Shown here: positions 18,154 to 26,435 of the stretch, in pieces
How the letters are laid out: every line of letters begins with the position of its first letter
How positions within the stretch are numbered: position 1 is the stretch's first letter
From: an uncultured Bacteroidia bacterium
Lineage (GTDB): Bacteria > Bacteroidota > Bacteroidia > Bacteroidales > UBA932
Assembly (NCBI GenBank): GCA_902766255.1
Contig: CACXCS010000041.1
Span: forward strand, 1 to 42,081
DNA length: 42,081 bases
Reading direction: 5' to 3'
Translations under genes and position numbers: made by a program
Notes under the pieces: model-generated
What the model was told of the DNA's origin: nothing
Seen by the model: the letters and a program-made list of their open reading frames with translations, nothing else
Database searches by the model: none

Positions 18154-20366
18154 GAGGCTATCTCACACAGGAACTTGATGCGGACCAGACGGATTTCCAG
18201 TTCGTCGTAATCAGCGCCCAGGGCGGCAATGGCGTCTGCCACGGAATCGGAGGCCGCCTCTTCCTTGAAATATTCGTAAATTTCTTCGACTATATCCTCG
18301 TCCAGGTTCTCGCGGATATAATAATCCAGGTTAAGCGAGGTACCGGTGGACACGATCGCCTCTATTTCGGTCATAAGCTCGTCAATATCCAGGCCGCGGG
18401 CCGAGGCTATATCTTCCAGGGACATGCACTTGTCGATGCTCTGAATGATGAAGATCTTGTTGGCCGATTTGCTGGGGGCGGACTTGACGATGAAATCGTC
18501 GGGACGGGATATTTCGTTTTCCTCAACGTATTTGCGTATGAGGTTGACGAACTCGGCGCCGAACTTGCGGGCCTTGCCTTCACCTACTCCCTGACAGCCT
18601 TTAAGCTCCTCTATCGTAATGGGATACAGGATGGACATATCGTCCAGGGCTGGGTCGCCGAAAATGATCCATGGCTGGAGCTTGAGCTTGCTGGCGACGT
18701 CACGGCGCAGGTCCTTGAGCATGGCAAGCAGCACCGGATCGCCCGACCCGCCGCCGCGCATTGCAGCGTTGGCGGCCTGCGTTTCCTCGTCGTCATCGTC
18801 GTCGGAGGTATCGCCTCCGGTGAACGCCCTGTCCTCAACCATGGTGAGCTCGTAGGGGTGGGCCAGGAACTCGCGTCCCTTGTCCGTCACGCCTATCAAA
18901 CCGTAGCTTTCAATCTCTTTTTCAAGCAGGTGGAGTATAAGACCCTGGTGGATGACGGTGCACCAGAACTTGTCGCTGCGGTCCGAGCCCTTGCCGTACA
19001 GAGGCAGGGCGTCATGCTTGTATGACTTTATCATGGCGCTGGACGCTCCTGTAAGGATGCCTGCAAGATGCTCTATCTTGAAGTGCTCGGGCATGGACTC
19101 TATCAGCTTGATCACCAGGCACATCTGCTCACGCCCGTCGAAGGTGGGCTTTGGATGTACGCAGTTGTCGCAGGCGCCGCAGTTGTCGTTGAGGTAATCC
19201 TCGCCGAAGTAGTTCAGCAGGAGTTTGCGGCGGCACTGGTTGGACTCGGCGTATGCTACCACCTCGCCAAGCAGCTGGCGGTTGATTTCCTGCTCCGACA
19301 CGGGTTTGCCCTGCATGAATTTTTCCAGCTTCTGGATGTCCTTATAGCTGTAGTAATCAATGCAATGCCCTTCTTTGCCGTCGCGGCCGGCACGGCCGGT
19401 TTCCTGATAGTAGCTTTCGATGCTCTTGGGGATGTCGTAGTGGATTACGAAGCGCACGTCGGGCTTGTCGATACCCATGCCGAAGGCAATGGTGGCCACG
19501 ATCACGTTTATTTCTTCGGACAGGAAGGCGTCCTGGTTCTCGGCGCGGGTCTTGGCGTCGAGGCCGGCGTGATAAGGGCGCGCCTTTATGCCGTTTATGC
19601 ACAGCAGCTGGGCGATCTCCTCCACCTTCTTGCGGCTCAGGCAGTAAACTATGCCGGACTTGCCGGGGTTCTGCTTGATGTACTTTATCATGTCTTTGTC
19701 TACGTCCTGCTTGTCGCGCACCTCGTAGTAGAGGTTGGGACGGTTGAACGAAGACTTGAACACCGCGGCGCCCTGGATGCCGAGGTTCTTGAGTATGTCG
19801 CTCTGAACCTTGGGCGTGGCGGTAGCTGTCAGGGCGATTATGGGACGCCTGCCGATATCCTCCACCAGGGCGCGGATACGGCGGTACTCGGGGCGGAAGT
19901 CGTGCCCCCACTCCGAGATACAATGGGCCTCGTCAACGGCGTAGAATGATATTTTGACGCCCCGCAGGAGAGCTATGTTCTCCTCTTTGGTGAGCGATTC
20001 CGGTGCAACGTACAGGATTTTGGTCTTGCCGGCCAGGAGGTCGGCACGCACCTCGTCAATCTGCTGCCTGTTAAGGGAGGAGTTCAGGAAGTGGGCTATG
20101 GTGCCCGTCCCCGCCTCGAAGCCACGCAGCAGGTCGACCTGGTTCTTCATCAGGGCGATAAGCGGCGAGATGACTATGGCCGTTCCCTCCATCAGGATGG
20201 CAGGGAGCTGATAGCAGAGGGACTTGCCCCCGCCGGTAGGCATGAGCACGAAGGCGTCGCCTCCGTCCGTCAAATGCTTGATGACGCTTTCCTGGTCGCC
20301 CTTGAAAGTGTCATATCCGAAGAACTCCTTGAGTGTCCTGTGGATAGTTGCGGAATCGATTGCCAT
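18150..20366 (-). CDS. recQ: ATP-dependent DNA helicase RecQ
   Basis: RecQ is a 3'-to-5' DNA helicase for recombination and fork repair. Over 738 residues it shows Walker A TGGGKS (44-49), the DEAH box at 145-148 followed by CISEWGHDFRPEYRRI (the RecQ aromatic-rich loop), helicase motifs V/VI (VATIAFGMGIDKPDVRFV and QETGRAGRDGK), the four-cysteine zinc site (QCRR and NCGACDNC), a winged-helix RQC region, an acidic linker with SDDDDDEE, and an HRDC domain around CQGVGEGKARKFGAEF. About 120 residues follow the HRDC, making it longer than E. coli RecQ; this type is usual in Bacteroidetes (recalled). It is six bases after DUF1015 and overlaps dnaG. Confidence 0.95.
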   Translation of the reverse strand: MAIDSATIHRTLKEFFGYDTFKGDQESVIKHLTDGGDAFVLMPTGGGKSLCYQLPAILMEGTAIVISPLIALMKNQVDLLRGFEAGTGTIAHFLNSSLNRQQIDEVRADLLAGKTKILYVAPESLTKEENIALLRGVKISFYAVDEAHCISEWGHDFRPEYRRIRALVEDIGRRPIIALTATATPKVQSDILKNLGIQGAAVFKSSFNRPNLYYEVRDKQDVDKDMIKYIKQNPGKSGIVYCLSRKKVEEIAQLLCINGIKARPYHAGLDAKTRAENQDAFLSEEINVIVATIAFGMGIDKPDVRFVIHYDIPKSIESYYQETGRAGRDGKEGHCIDYYSYKDIQKLEKFMQGKPVSEQEINRQLLGEVVAYAESNQCRRKLLLNYFGEDYLNDNCGACDNCVHPKPTFDGREQMCLVIKLIESMPEHFKIEHLAGILTGASSAMIKSYKHDALPLYGKGSDRSDKFWCTVIHQGLILHLLEKEIESYGLIGVTDKGREFLAHPYELTMVEDRAFTGGDTSDDDDDEETQAANAAMRGGGSGDPVLLAMLKDLRRDVASKLKLQPWIIFGDPALDDMSILYPITIEELKGCQGVGEGKARKFGAEFVNLIRKYVEENEISRPDDFIVKSAPSKSANKIFIIQSIDKCMSLEDIASARGLDIDELMTEIEAIVSTGTSLNLDYYIRENLDEDIVEEIYEYFKEEAASDSVADAIAALGADYDELEIRLVRIKFLCEIAS

Positions 20367-20372
20367 GGGATA

Positions 20373-21671
20373 TTAGTCCAGAGTGTGTATTGCAAGTCCG
20401 GAACGCAGCTTGGGCTCGAACCAAGTGGTCTTGGGCGGCATGATCTGGCCGCTGTCGGCAATGTCCAGAAGCTGCTTCATACTCACTGGATACAGGGCGA
20501 AAGCTACTTTCATTTCGCCGCTGTCCACCCGGCGGGAGAGCTCGCCGAGACCGCGTATACCGCCGACGAAATCGATGCGCTTGTCGGTGCGGAGGTCCTT
20601 GATACCCAGGATCTTGTCCAGGACGAGGCGGCTCAGGATGGTGACGTCCAGGACTCCGATGGGGTCGGAGTCGTCGTAACGGCCGGGCTTGGCGGTAAGG
20701 CTATACCAGACGCCCTCGATGTACATCGAGAAGTTATGGAGCCCGGAAGGCCTGTAAGCCTCGGAGCAGCTGCAATGGCAGGGATACTCGCAGTCGCAGG
20801 TGCCGCCGTCCTTGGTGCAGTCGCACTTGCACTCAATCTCGAAATCATCTTCGAGGGCTTTAAAGAACTCCTTAGTGCTCAGGCCGTTGAGGTCTTTGAC
20901 CACGCGGTTGTAGTCGATAATCTTGAGCTGGCTTTCGGGGAAGCACACGGCCATGAAGAAGTTGTACTCCTCGTTGCCCGTGTGATTGGGGTTCTGCGCG
21001 CGTTTTTCGGCGCCGACGCGGGCAGCGGCAGCTGTACGATGGTGCCCGTCGGCCACATAGAAAGCGTCCACCTCCGAGGTGAAGATTCCGGTGATGCGTG
21101 CAACCGTCGACGGGTCGTCTATCACCCAGAACTCATGGCCGAAGCCGTTTTCGTCGGTGAACTTGTATTCCGAGGGGCTTGCAACGGCGGCGGCAACTAT
21201 AGCATTCAGTTCGGGATTGTCACGGTAGGAGAAGAATACGGGCTCGATATTGGCGTTCTGGATGCGCACGTGAATCATGCGGTCGTCCTCTTTGTCCTTG
21301 CGGGTAAGCTCATGCTTTTTAATGATGCCGGAGGCGTAATCGTCAGTGTGGGCGCAGAGCACGAGGCCGTACTGGGTGCGGCCGTCCATGGTCTGGGCGT
21401 ACACATAATAGCACTCGGACGGGTCCCGCACCAGCCAGCCACGCTCGCGCCATAGGCGGAAATTCTCGACAGCCTTATCGTATACGGGTTGGGAATGCTC
21501 GTCGGCGATGGGGTCAAAGTCAATCTCGGGTTTGGTGATGTGCAGCAACGACTTGGGACCTGCCATTTTGCCGGCCTCTACGGAATTCAACACATCATAA
21601 GGGGGTGCCGCGACCTCGGTCACGATATCCTTGGGAGGTCTAAGCGCTGCAAAAGGTTTTACTCGTACCAT
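20373..21671 (-). CDS. DUF1015-family protein with a cysteine-rich insert
   Basis: This is a 432-residue cytoplasmic protein of unknown biochemical role. It matches the DUF1015 family by its opening (VKPFAALRPPKDIVTEVAAPPYDVLN), the signature YVADGHHRTAAA (205-216) and SDPIGVLDVTILS. In Bacteroides, as I recall, this gene lies next to serC and serA; here those lie about 4 kb away on the other strand. Residues 281-302 hold eight cysteines in 22 positions (CKC, CDC, CHC, CSC patterns; bases 20766-20831), which I do not expect for the family and which looks like a metal-binding or redox loop. It is first in a run with recQ, dnaG, metG and the phosphatase and has its own promoter. Confidence 0.88.
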   Translation of the reverse strand: MVRVKPFAALRPPKDIVTEVAAPPYDVLNSVEAGKMAGPKSLLHITKPEIDFDPIADEHSQPVYDKAVENFRLWRERGWLVRDPSECYYVYAQTMDGRTQYGLVLCAHTDDYASGIIKKHELTRKDKEDDRMIHVRIQNANIEPVFFSYRDNPELNAIVAAAVASPSEYKFTDENGFGHEFWVIDDPSTVARITGIFTSEVDAFYVADGHHRTAAAARVGAEKRAQNPNHTGNEEYNFFMAVCFPESQLKIIDYNRVVKDLNGLSTKEFFKALEDDFEIECKCDCTKDGGTCDCEYPCHCSCSEAYRPSGLHNFSMYIEGVWYSLTAKPGRYDDSDPIGVLDVTILSRLVLDKILGIKDLRTDKRIDFVGGIRGLGELSRRVDSGEMKVAFALYPVSMKQLLDIADSGQIMPPKTTWFEPKLRSGLAIHTLD

Positions 21672-21691
21672 AGGGATTTTAGATTATATCC

Positions 21692-21723
21692 CCAAGATAC
21701 GAATAAATAAATTAAAAAGCAAA
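21692..21723 (-). promoter_or_regulatory. Promoter of the DUF1015-recQ-dnaG-metG run
   Basis: On the minus strand, a TTTG -33 box (complement of 21720-21723, inside the 3' end of the patatin gene) is followed after 20 bases by TATCTTGG (complement of 21692-21699). This matches TAnnTTTG at all but one fixed position. The start codon begins 20 bases further on. Spacing and sequence fit the Bacteroidetes primary sigma consensus. Confidence 0.6.
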
Positions 21724-24141
21724 TCCTATGGATGTGTAAACAGATACGCCGCTGGCGTTACACCATTGGACGGCCAGCCGGAAGGGACCGACAATCGTCT
21801 GCCGTGAATACTCGGTTCCGAAGGCGTAAATCGGGTTCTCTGTAAACAAATCGTGAAAATTGAATGCGGTATGGAACAACCCGCCCCTGAGGGTCACGAA
21901 ATTCTTGTGTAGGAACCTGTATCTGAGATCCAGCTGGCCCATTGAGCTCAGCTCTACACAATAGCGATACCCCGTAGGGAAGCCGAAGAATGGAATTTGC
22001 CTTTCGGTATAGCGGTTGCTAATAAAACCGCCTATAGAAACAGGATGAAGAGGATTCTGATAATCATTATCGACGGAATGCCAACCGAAATACAGGGACG
22101 GCAGGATGGTGAAATGCTTTCCGATGGAAAAAGCCCCCTCAAGGCTGGACAGAACCGATACGTAACGAGGTGCGCTGCCGTCTTCCGTCGTCAAATCTCC
22201 TACGGGATGATAATACATAGGATCAATGTCTATGGAATAGCCCTTGAAATTATAACGGCCGTTCACAGTGAATTTTATACCCTTGTTGGGAAAATATGCG
22301 TCGTCGAAAAAGTCCAGTTTGAAGTTAGCAAAAGCAGAAAGCCAGTAGCTGTCCCAATCCCATCCGTACCACAGATCGTCAACTGTAAGGTAGTGCTCAT
22401 ACGGGGCCATTTCGGCTGTAAGCCCAACGCGCATCGAGCCGAAACGCATCTGTGAATCCTCGAGATAAAGGTCGACAGCAGAGGTAAGAAGCCTATCCAT
22501 GACAATCTGATGGTAATCGGAGCTGGTGTTAACCAGACGCGTACGGGACAATATGCCGATGGTGGGAAGGAATTTGTCGAACTTGTAAGCAAAATCAAGC
22601 GACAGTGCGGGGTTGGTGCCGAGTTTCAGGTCGGCGGTGAACCTGGGACCGGCCAGGCGGCGGGTTCCGAGGCCTAAGTGCAGCAACGCTGCGACGGTCT
22701 CATCCACGTCGGCCCTGATGCCGACGGCAGAATCGTTGACCTGCCCTTTCTGGCAGTCAAACACGAGCGTATAAGGCTCGGAACCGCCCTCCAGCCAGTA
22801 AGTTACCGACTCGAACACATTGGTGCCGTATATGTTGTTCATCAGCCTTTCCACGGTATTCCTGTCATACATGCCGTCGGCGGGCAGGTCCGACTTGCGC
22901 ACGATGATGCGCTTTTCCTTGGGTGTGATGCCGATGTAGCGTATGCTGTCAACCCTCACTTTGGTCTGGGCCAGGTTGACCGCCGGAGCGTGGTGAACCA
23001 CCGGAGGAACTTCCTTGCCAGCCACCAGCGCCGCCACGGACTCAAACATCTCCTTGGAAGCCAGGGCATTCTGGTAACCCTGCTTTATGATATCGTCGAC
23101 GCTTTGTTCGTCGAACGAAAGCATGTTGTAGCCCTTCAGTTCATGATGAACGTCAAGGTCGACTACTTCCATGGCGGGCTCGACCGTGCCGGACGACAGC
23201 AGCGAGATGGTCTGGAAGAGCAGGTCTATGGGAGAGTTCAGCTCGTCTATGCCGCGGTTGGTCGACATCTCGGAGCCTATGATAATATCCGCACCCATCT
23301 CCTTGGCAAGGTCCGCGGGGTAATTGTTGCGCATGCCTCCGTCCAGAAGCACGGCACCATCCCTGCGTACCGCCCTGAAATAGAACGGTATGGCCATGGT
23401 GGAGCGCATGGCGTCATTGATGCTGCCGGACGTCCAGTACTTGGGCGTCATGGTGTACATGTCGGTGGCCACGCAGGCATAGGGTATAGGAAGATCGGCA
23501 AAGCTCAGACTGTCCTCGTAGCCCACGCTTACGGAACTGAGGGTTTTCCGCACGTTGAGGCCATACAGGAAACCGTCCGGCATGCCGAGGCCCATCTTGG
23601 TGGTTGCCGTGCGCATCATGTCGGCTGATCCCGCCTCCGCCTCGGCCGCCATTTTGTCAAGCGCCTTGCTACGCTCCAGGCGTTCCTTGATATCCTCGTT
23701 GTCGTAGTGGAAAGGGATGCGGATAATAAAGCGGTCGCGGTACTTGCGGAGCTTGTAGGAGATATAGTCGTTTGGAATTTTGTCAGACATCATGACAGGC
23801 CACTCGATGGCCCGGACCAGCGAGTCAAGCTGGTCGTGCTTGTAACCCAGCGCATACAAACCGCCCACCAGGCCGCCCATGCTGGTACCTGTTATAACAT
23901 CCACCGGGATGCCCAGTTCTTCGATATACTTGATCACACCCAGATGCGCCAGTCCGCGGGCGCCTCCGCCGGCGAGCACAAGGCCGACGGTAGGCCGGTA
24001 CTGCCTTATGGAGTCAAGCCGGGCGCGCACCCTGGCGAAAGCGGCGGAATCCGCTGCCGGGTCGGCGCTGGCAAGGATCTGGGCATTTGCACACAGAGAG
24101 AATGTAATCAGAAAAAATATGAAAAAAACGAGTTTCTTCAT
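21712..24141 (-). CDS. Patatin-like phospholipase with POTRA and outer-membrane barrel (PlpD-like)
   Basis: This is a serine lipase domain fused to a BamA-type beta-barrel, as in type Vd autotransporters such as PlpD. I start it at ATG 24141, giving signal peptide MKKLVFFIFFLITFSLCANAQ and 809 residues. The oxyanion loop GGGARG is at 58-63, the nucleophile Ser87 lies in GTSMG, and the dyad Asp267 in LLDGGMRNNYP. After the patatin domain (about 50-320) comes a POTRA-like segment (VRVDSIRYIGITPKEKRIIVRKSDL) and then strands ending in an aromatic final residue (SVYTSIGFAF), as for Bam substrates. Phospholipase activity is inferred. It starts one base after the upstream gene stop. An alternative start at 24156 would add MKKNS. 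Confidence 0.9.
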   Translation of the reverse strand: MKKLVFFIFFLITFSLCANAQILASADPAADSAAFARVRARLDSIRQYRPTVGLVLAGGGARGLAHLGVIKYIEELGIPVDVITGTSMGGLVGGLYALGYKHDQLDSLVRAIEWPVMMSDKIPNDYISYKLRKYRDRFIIRIPFHYDNEDIKERLERSKALDKMAAEAEAGSADMMRTATTKMGLGMPDGFLYGLNVRKTLSSVSVGYEDSLSFADLPIPYACVATDMYTMTPKYWTSGSINDAMRSTMAIPFYFRAVRRDGAVLLDGGMRNNYPADLAKEMGADIIIGSEMSTNRGIDELNSPIDLLFQTISLLSSGTVEPAMEVVDLDVHHELKGYNMLSFDEQSVDDIIKQGYQNALASKEMFESVAALVAGKEVPPVVHHAPAVNLAQTKVRVDSIRYIGITPKEKRIIVRKSDLPADGMYDRNTVERLMNNIYGTNVFESVTYWLEGGSEPYTLVFDCQKGQVNDSAVGIRADVDETVAALLHLGLGTRRLAGPRFTADLKLGTNPALSLDFAYKFDKFLPTIGILSRTRLVNTSSDYHQIVMDRLLTSAVDLYLEDSQMRFGSMRVGLTAEMAPYEHYLTVDDLWYGWDWDSYWLSAFANFKLDFFDDAYFPNKGIKFTVNGRYNFKGYSIDIDPMYYHPVGDLTTEDGSAPRYVSVLSSLEGAFSIGKHFTILPSLYFGWHSVDNDYQNPLHPVSIGGFISNRYTERQIPFFGFPTGYRYCVELSSMGQLDLRYRFLHKNFVTLRGGLFHTAFNFHDLFTENPIYAFGTEYSRQTIVGPFRLAVQWCNASGVSVYTSIGFAF

Positions 24142-24142
24142 G

Positions 24143-24685
24143 CTATTCTTTTTCATCGTAGATGATTTCCTCTTCTTCTTTGTCCTCCTCAGGTTCGTCA
24201 TCCTCGTCGTCCTCGTCATCGTCGTCACCCAGGCCGGCAAGGCCGAGGCCGGGGATCTTCCGCTGCTGCTGGGGAAGGTCCTCAAATGCCACATATCCGT
24301 TTTCGAATTCAAGGGGAATAGGGCCTTTGGTATCGATGATTACCGGTGCGGTCACGCTGCCGGGTTCCTCTTCCTCAAGGGTTATGTTGACGCTCTTTCG
24401 GGCGGCTATGTCGTAGAAATACACGAACTTGACTACCCCGGCCGCGACAGTCTGAGCTAAAGACACGGCATCGACGGTACCGGAGCCCAGATCCTGCAGG
24501 GCATAGCGGGCAACAACCTCGCCTGCCTGGTTGAACGCCTTGAACAAGATGGGCTGATCAACGGTGAATTCCAAATCCGCCCTAAGCTGTTTGTGAAACG
24601 TGTAGAGAGAGTTGGCGCCGTCAACTTTATACACTCTGTAAAAACCTTTTATACCTTCCAAGGTAACCCTGTACTTGTACACCAT
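24143..24685 (-). CDS. pRiA4b ORF-3-like protein with acidic tail
   Basis: The 180-residue protein probably belongs to the plasmid pRiA4b ORF-3-like family (PF07929, also named IS1096 passenger TnpR-like). The pattern supports this: an opening strand MVYKYRVTLEGIKGFYRVYKVD, a short helix YTFHKQLRADLEF, then FKAFNQAG and VVKFVYFYDIAARKSVNITLEE. The last 30 residues are almost all Asp and Glu, with repetitive GAT/GAC/GAG codons. The family name derives from a mobile element, but nothing nearby suggests transposition; in Bacteroidetes such genes are ordinary single-copy genes of unknown role (recalled). The stop is one base before the patatin ATG, so the two are probably coupled. Confidence 0.6.
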   Translation of the reverse strand: MVYKYRVTLEGIKGFYRVYKVDGANSLYTFHKQLRADLEFTVDQPILFKAFNQAGEVVARYALQDLGSGTVDAVSLAQTVAAGVVKFVYFYDIAARKSVNITLEEEEPGSVTAPVIIDTKGPIPLEFENGYVAFEDLPQQQRKIPGLGLAGLGDDDDEDDEDDEPEEDKEEEEIIYDEKE

Positions 24686-24711
24686 AACTTTTATTCCATA
24701 TAATCAGTATG

Positions 24712-24719
24712 CGAAGATA
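24712..24719 (-). promoter_or_regulatory. Candidate -7 box for the pRiA4b-like/patatin pair
   Basis: On the minus strand the octamer reads TATCTTCG, one mismatch from TAnnTTTG, 26 bases before the start codon at 24685. There is no obvious -33 box. It sits back to back with the plus-strand box at 24732-24739 in the 61-base divergent gap. Confidence 0.4.
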
Positions 24720-24731
24720 AAAATAAATCGC

Positions 24732-24739
24732 TAAATTTG
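24732..24739 (+). promoter_or_regulatory. -7 box TAAATTTG for the YigZ-family gene
   Basis: An exact TAnnTTTG match ends seven bases before the ATG at 24747, implying a leaderless or nearly leaderless transcript. No TTTG at -33 was found. Confidence 0.5.
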
Positions 24740-24746
24740 GAGTTAA

Positions 24747-25343
24747 ATGAGCGATATTTATAAAAGTATAGCCGCAAAATCAGAGGGCCTTTTCAAAGAC
24801 AACGGCAGCCGCTTCATAGCATTTGCCTGCCCTGTAGAAACGGAAGAGGAAGTAAAACAGATAGTCGACGCCCTCAAGAAAGAGTACCACGACGCACGCC
24901 ATCACTGCTATGCATACCGGCTGGGGCTGGACGGCTCTAAGTGGCGCGCCAACGACGACGGCGAGCCGTCAGGCAGCGCCGGGCGTCCTATCCTGGGACA
25001 GATCGATTCCGCCGGCCTCAGCGACATTCTGGTAGTCGTTGTGCGCTACTTCGGCGGCATCAAGCTTGGCATCCCCGGCCTTATCCGCGCATACAAGACC
25101 TCCACCGCCGACGCCCTGGCCGCAGCCACGGTGTGCGAAAAGGTGGCCGGAAGCTGGTATCGCATCGGCTTCGGCTATGACTGCATGCCCCAGGTCATGA
25201 AAGTGCTCAAAGATATGGAACTCCCCCAGCGCAGCCGCAGCTTCGGCGCAGAATGCTCTCTGGAAGTGCGCGTGCGCGATTCTTTGAGGGAAGATTTTTT
25301 GGAAAGAACCCGCGCAATCTGTACATTTGCAGAATGTTTGTAA
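24747..25343 (+). CDS. YigZ/IMPACT-family protein
   Basis: A 198-residue cytoplasmic protein with the UPF0029 N-terminal domain. The family signature [14 protein letters not shown] appears at about 70-83 and is followed by [21 protein letters not shown], the most conserved segment of YigZ and eukaryotic IMPACT. The C-terminal domain is the short ferredoxin-like one. The bacterial role is unsettled; IMPACT homologues regulate translation stress signalling in eukaryotes. Its 3' end contains the serC promoter. It is divergent from the pRiA4b-like gene. Confidence 0.92.
   Translation: MSDIYKSIAAKSEGLFKDNGSRFIAFACPVETEEEVKQIVDALKKEYHDARHHCYAYRLGLDGSKWRANDDGEPSGSAGRPILGQIDSAGLSDILVVVVRYFGGIKLGIPGLIRAYKTSTADALAAATVCEKVAGSWYRIGFGYDCMPQVMKVLKDMELPQRSRSFGAECSLEVRVRDSLREDFLERTRAICTFAECL
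25298..25329 (+). promoter_or_regulatory. serC promoter inside the 3' end of the YigZ-family gene
   Basis: TTTG (25298-25301, within a six-T run) is followed after exactly 20 bases by TACATTTG (25322-25329), a full match to the Bacteroidetes TTTG-N19/20-TAnnTTTG promoter. The stop of the upstream gene lies at 25341-25343 and the serC ATG at 25357. This is the best-matched promoter in the window. Confidence 0.7.
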
Positions 25344-25356
25344 ACTAATGATCAAT

Positions 25357-26430
25357 ATGTCCAAAGTTCATGTATTCAATGCAGGTCCCTGCCTGCTTCC
25401 CCAGGTAGCCATCGACCGTTCCATCGAGGCTCTTAAAGATTTCAAAGGCACTGGCGTATCGCTCATTTCCATCTCCCACCGTACCAAAGAATGGGAAAGC
25501 GTGATGGATGAATGCCGCGCACTGTGGAAGGAATTGCTCGAAATCCCCGAGGACTATGAAGTCGTGTTCCTCGGAGGCGGCGCCAGCCTGCAGTTCCTTT
25601 ATGTGGCGATGAACTTCCTGGAGAAGAAAGCGGCCTATCTGGATACCGGCGTCTGGGCCCACAAGGCCCTCAAAGAGGCCCAGGGCCTGGGTGAGGCATA
25701 CGCCATCGCCTGCTCGAAGGACCGCAACTATTGCTATATCCCCAAGGGCTTCGACATCCCCGCCGACCTTGACTACCTGCACATCACCACCAACAATACC
25801 ATCTACGGCACAGAAATCAAAACCGACATGGATTGTCCCGTCCCCCTCATTGCCGACATGTCCTCCGACATACTCAGCCGCAGGGTTGACGTAAGCAAGT
25901 ACGCCATGATATACGGAGGCGCCCAGAAGAATGCCGGCCCCGCAGGTGTAACCTTTGCAATAATCAAAAAAGACATGCTGGGCCGCGTTAGCCGCTATAT
26001 CCCTACCATGCTGGACTACCGCACCCACATCGACAAGGGCTCCATGTTCAACACCCCCCCGGTGTTCTCCATTTTCGTGATGAATGAGACCCTCAAGTGG
26101 CTCAAGGGCATAGGCGGAATCGACGCCATCCACGCCATAGACGAAAAGAAAGCCTCCACCCTTTACGCCGAAATCGACCGCAACTCCCTCTTCCGCGGCA
26201 CCGCAGACAAAGAGGACCGTTCCATCATGAACGTCTGCTTCGTAATGGCCGAGGGACGCGAAGACCTGCAGGACGAATTCCTCGCCTTCGCCAAGGGCAA
26301 GGGAATGATAGGCATCAAGGGCCACCGCTCAGTCGGCGGATTCCGCGCGTCCCTCTACAATGCCTGCACCCAGGAAGACGTAGATGCGCTTGTGGCTTGC
26401 ATGCAAGAATTTGAAAAACTGCACATTTAA
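25357..26430 (+). CDS. serC: Phosphoserine aminotransferase
   Basis: SerC converts 3-phosphohydroxypyruvate and glutamate to phosphoserine and 2-oxoglutarate, the second step of serine synthesis; it also serves pyridoxal phosphate synthesis in some bacteria. It begins [12 protein letters not shown], has LGGGASLQF for phosphate-cofactor binding, [13 protein letters not shown], and the PLP lysine at residue 191 in [11 protein letters not shown]. The end [18 protein letters not shown] is canonical. I choose ATG 25357 ([11 protein letters not shown]) because it matches family N-termini; an in-frame ATG at 25348 would add three residues. It has 357 residues, is followed five bases later by serA, and has its own promoter. 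Confidence 0.96.
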   Translation: MSKVHVFNAGPCLLPQVAIDRSIEALKDFKGTGVSLISISHRTKEWESVMDECRALWKELLEIPEDYEVVFLGGGASLQFLYVAMNFLEKKAAYLDTGVWAHKALKEAQGLGEAYAIACSKDRNYCYIPKGFDIPADLDYLHITTNNTIYGTEIKTDMDCPVPLIADMSSDILSRRVDVSKYAMIYGGAQKNAGPAGVTFAIIKKDMLGRVSRYIPTMLDYRTHIDKGSMFNTPPVFSIFVMNETLKWLKGIGGIDAIHAIDEKKASTLYAEIDRNSLFRGTADKEDRSIMNVCFVMAEGREDLQDEFLAFAKGKGMIGIKGHRSVGGFRASLYNACTQEDVDALVACMQEFEKLHI

Positions 26431-26435
26431 CCGAT

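Noticed and set aside
20091-21455. Long open frame antisense to recQ and DUF1015 (454 codons)
   Set aside because: Shadow of the real genes; Val/Gly/Ala-rich with no family features.
24142-24312. N-terminal extension of the patatin gene to an ATG at 24312
   Set aside because: It would run through the acidic tail of the upstream gene in another frame; the start at 24141 gives a proper signal peptide.
24143-24685. Transposon remnant, from the IS1096-passenger name of the family
   Set aside because: There is no transposase, terminal repeat or target duplication nearby; the name is historical.
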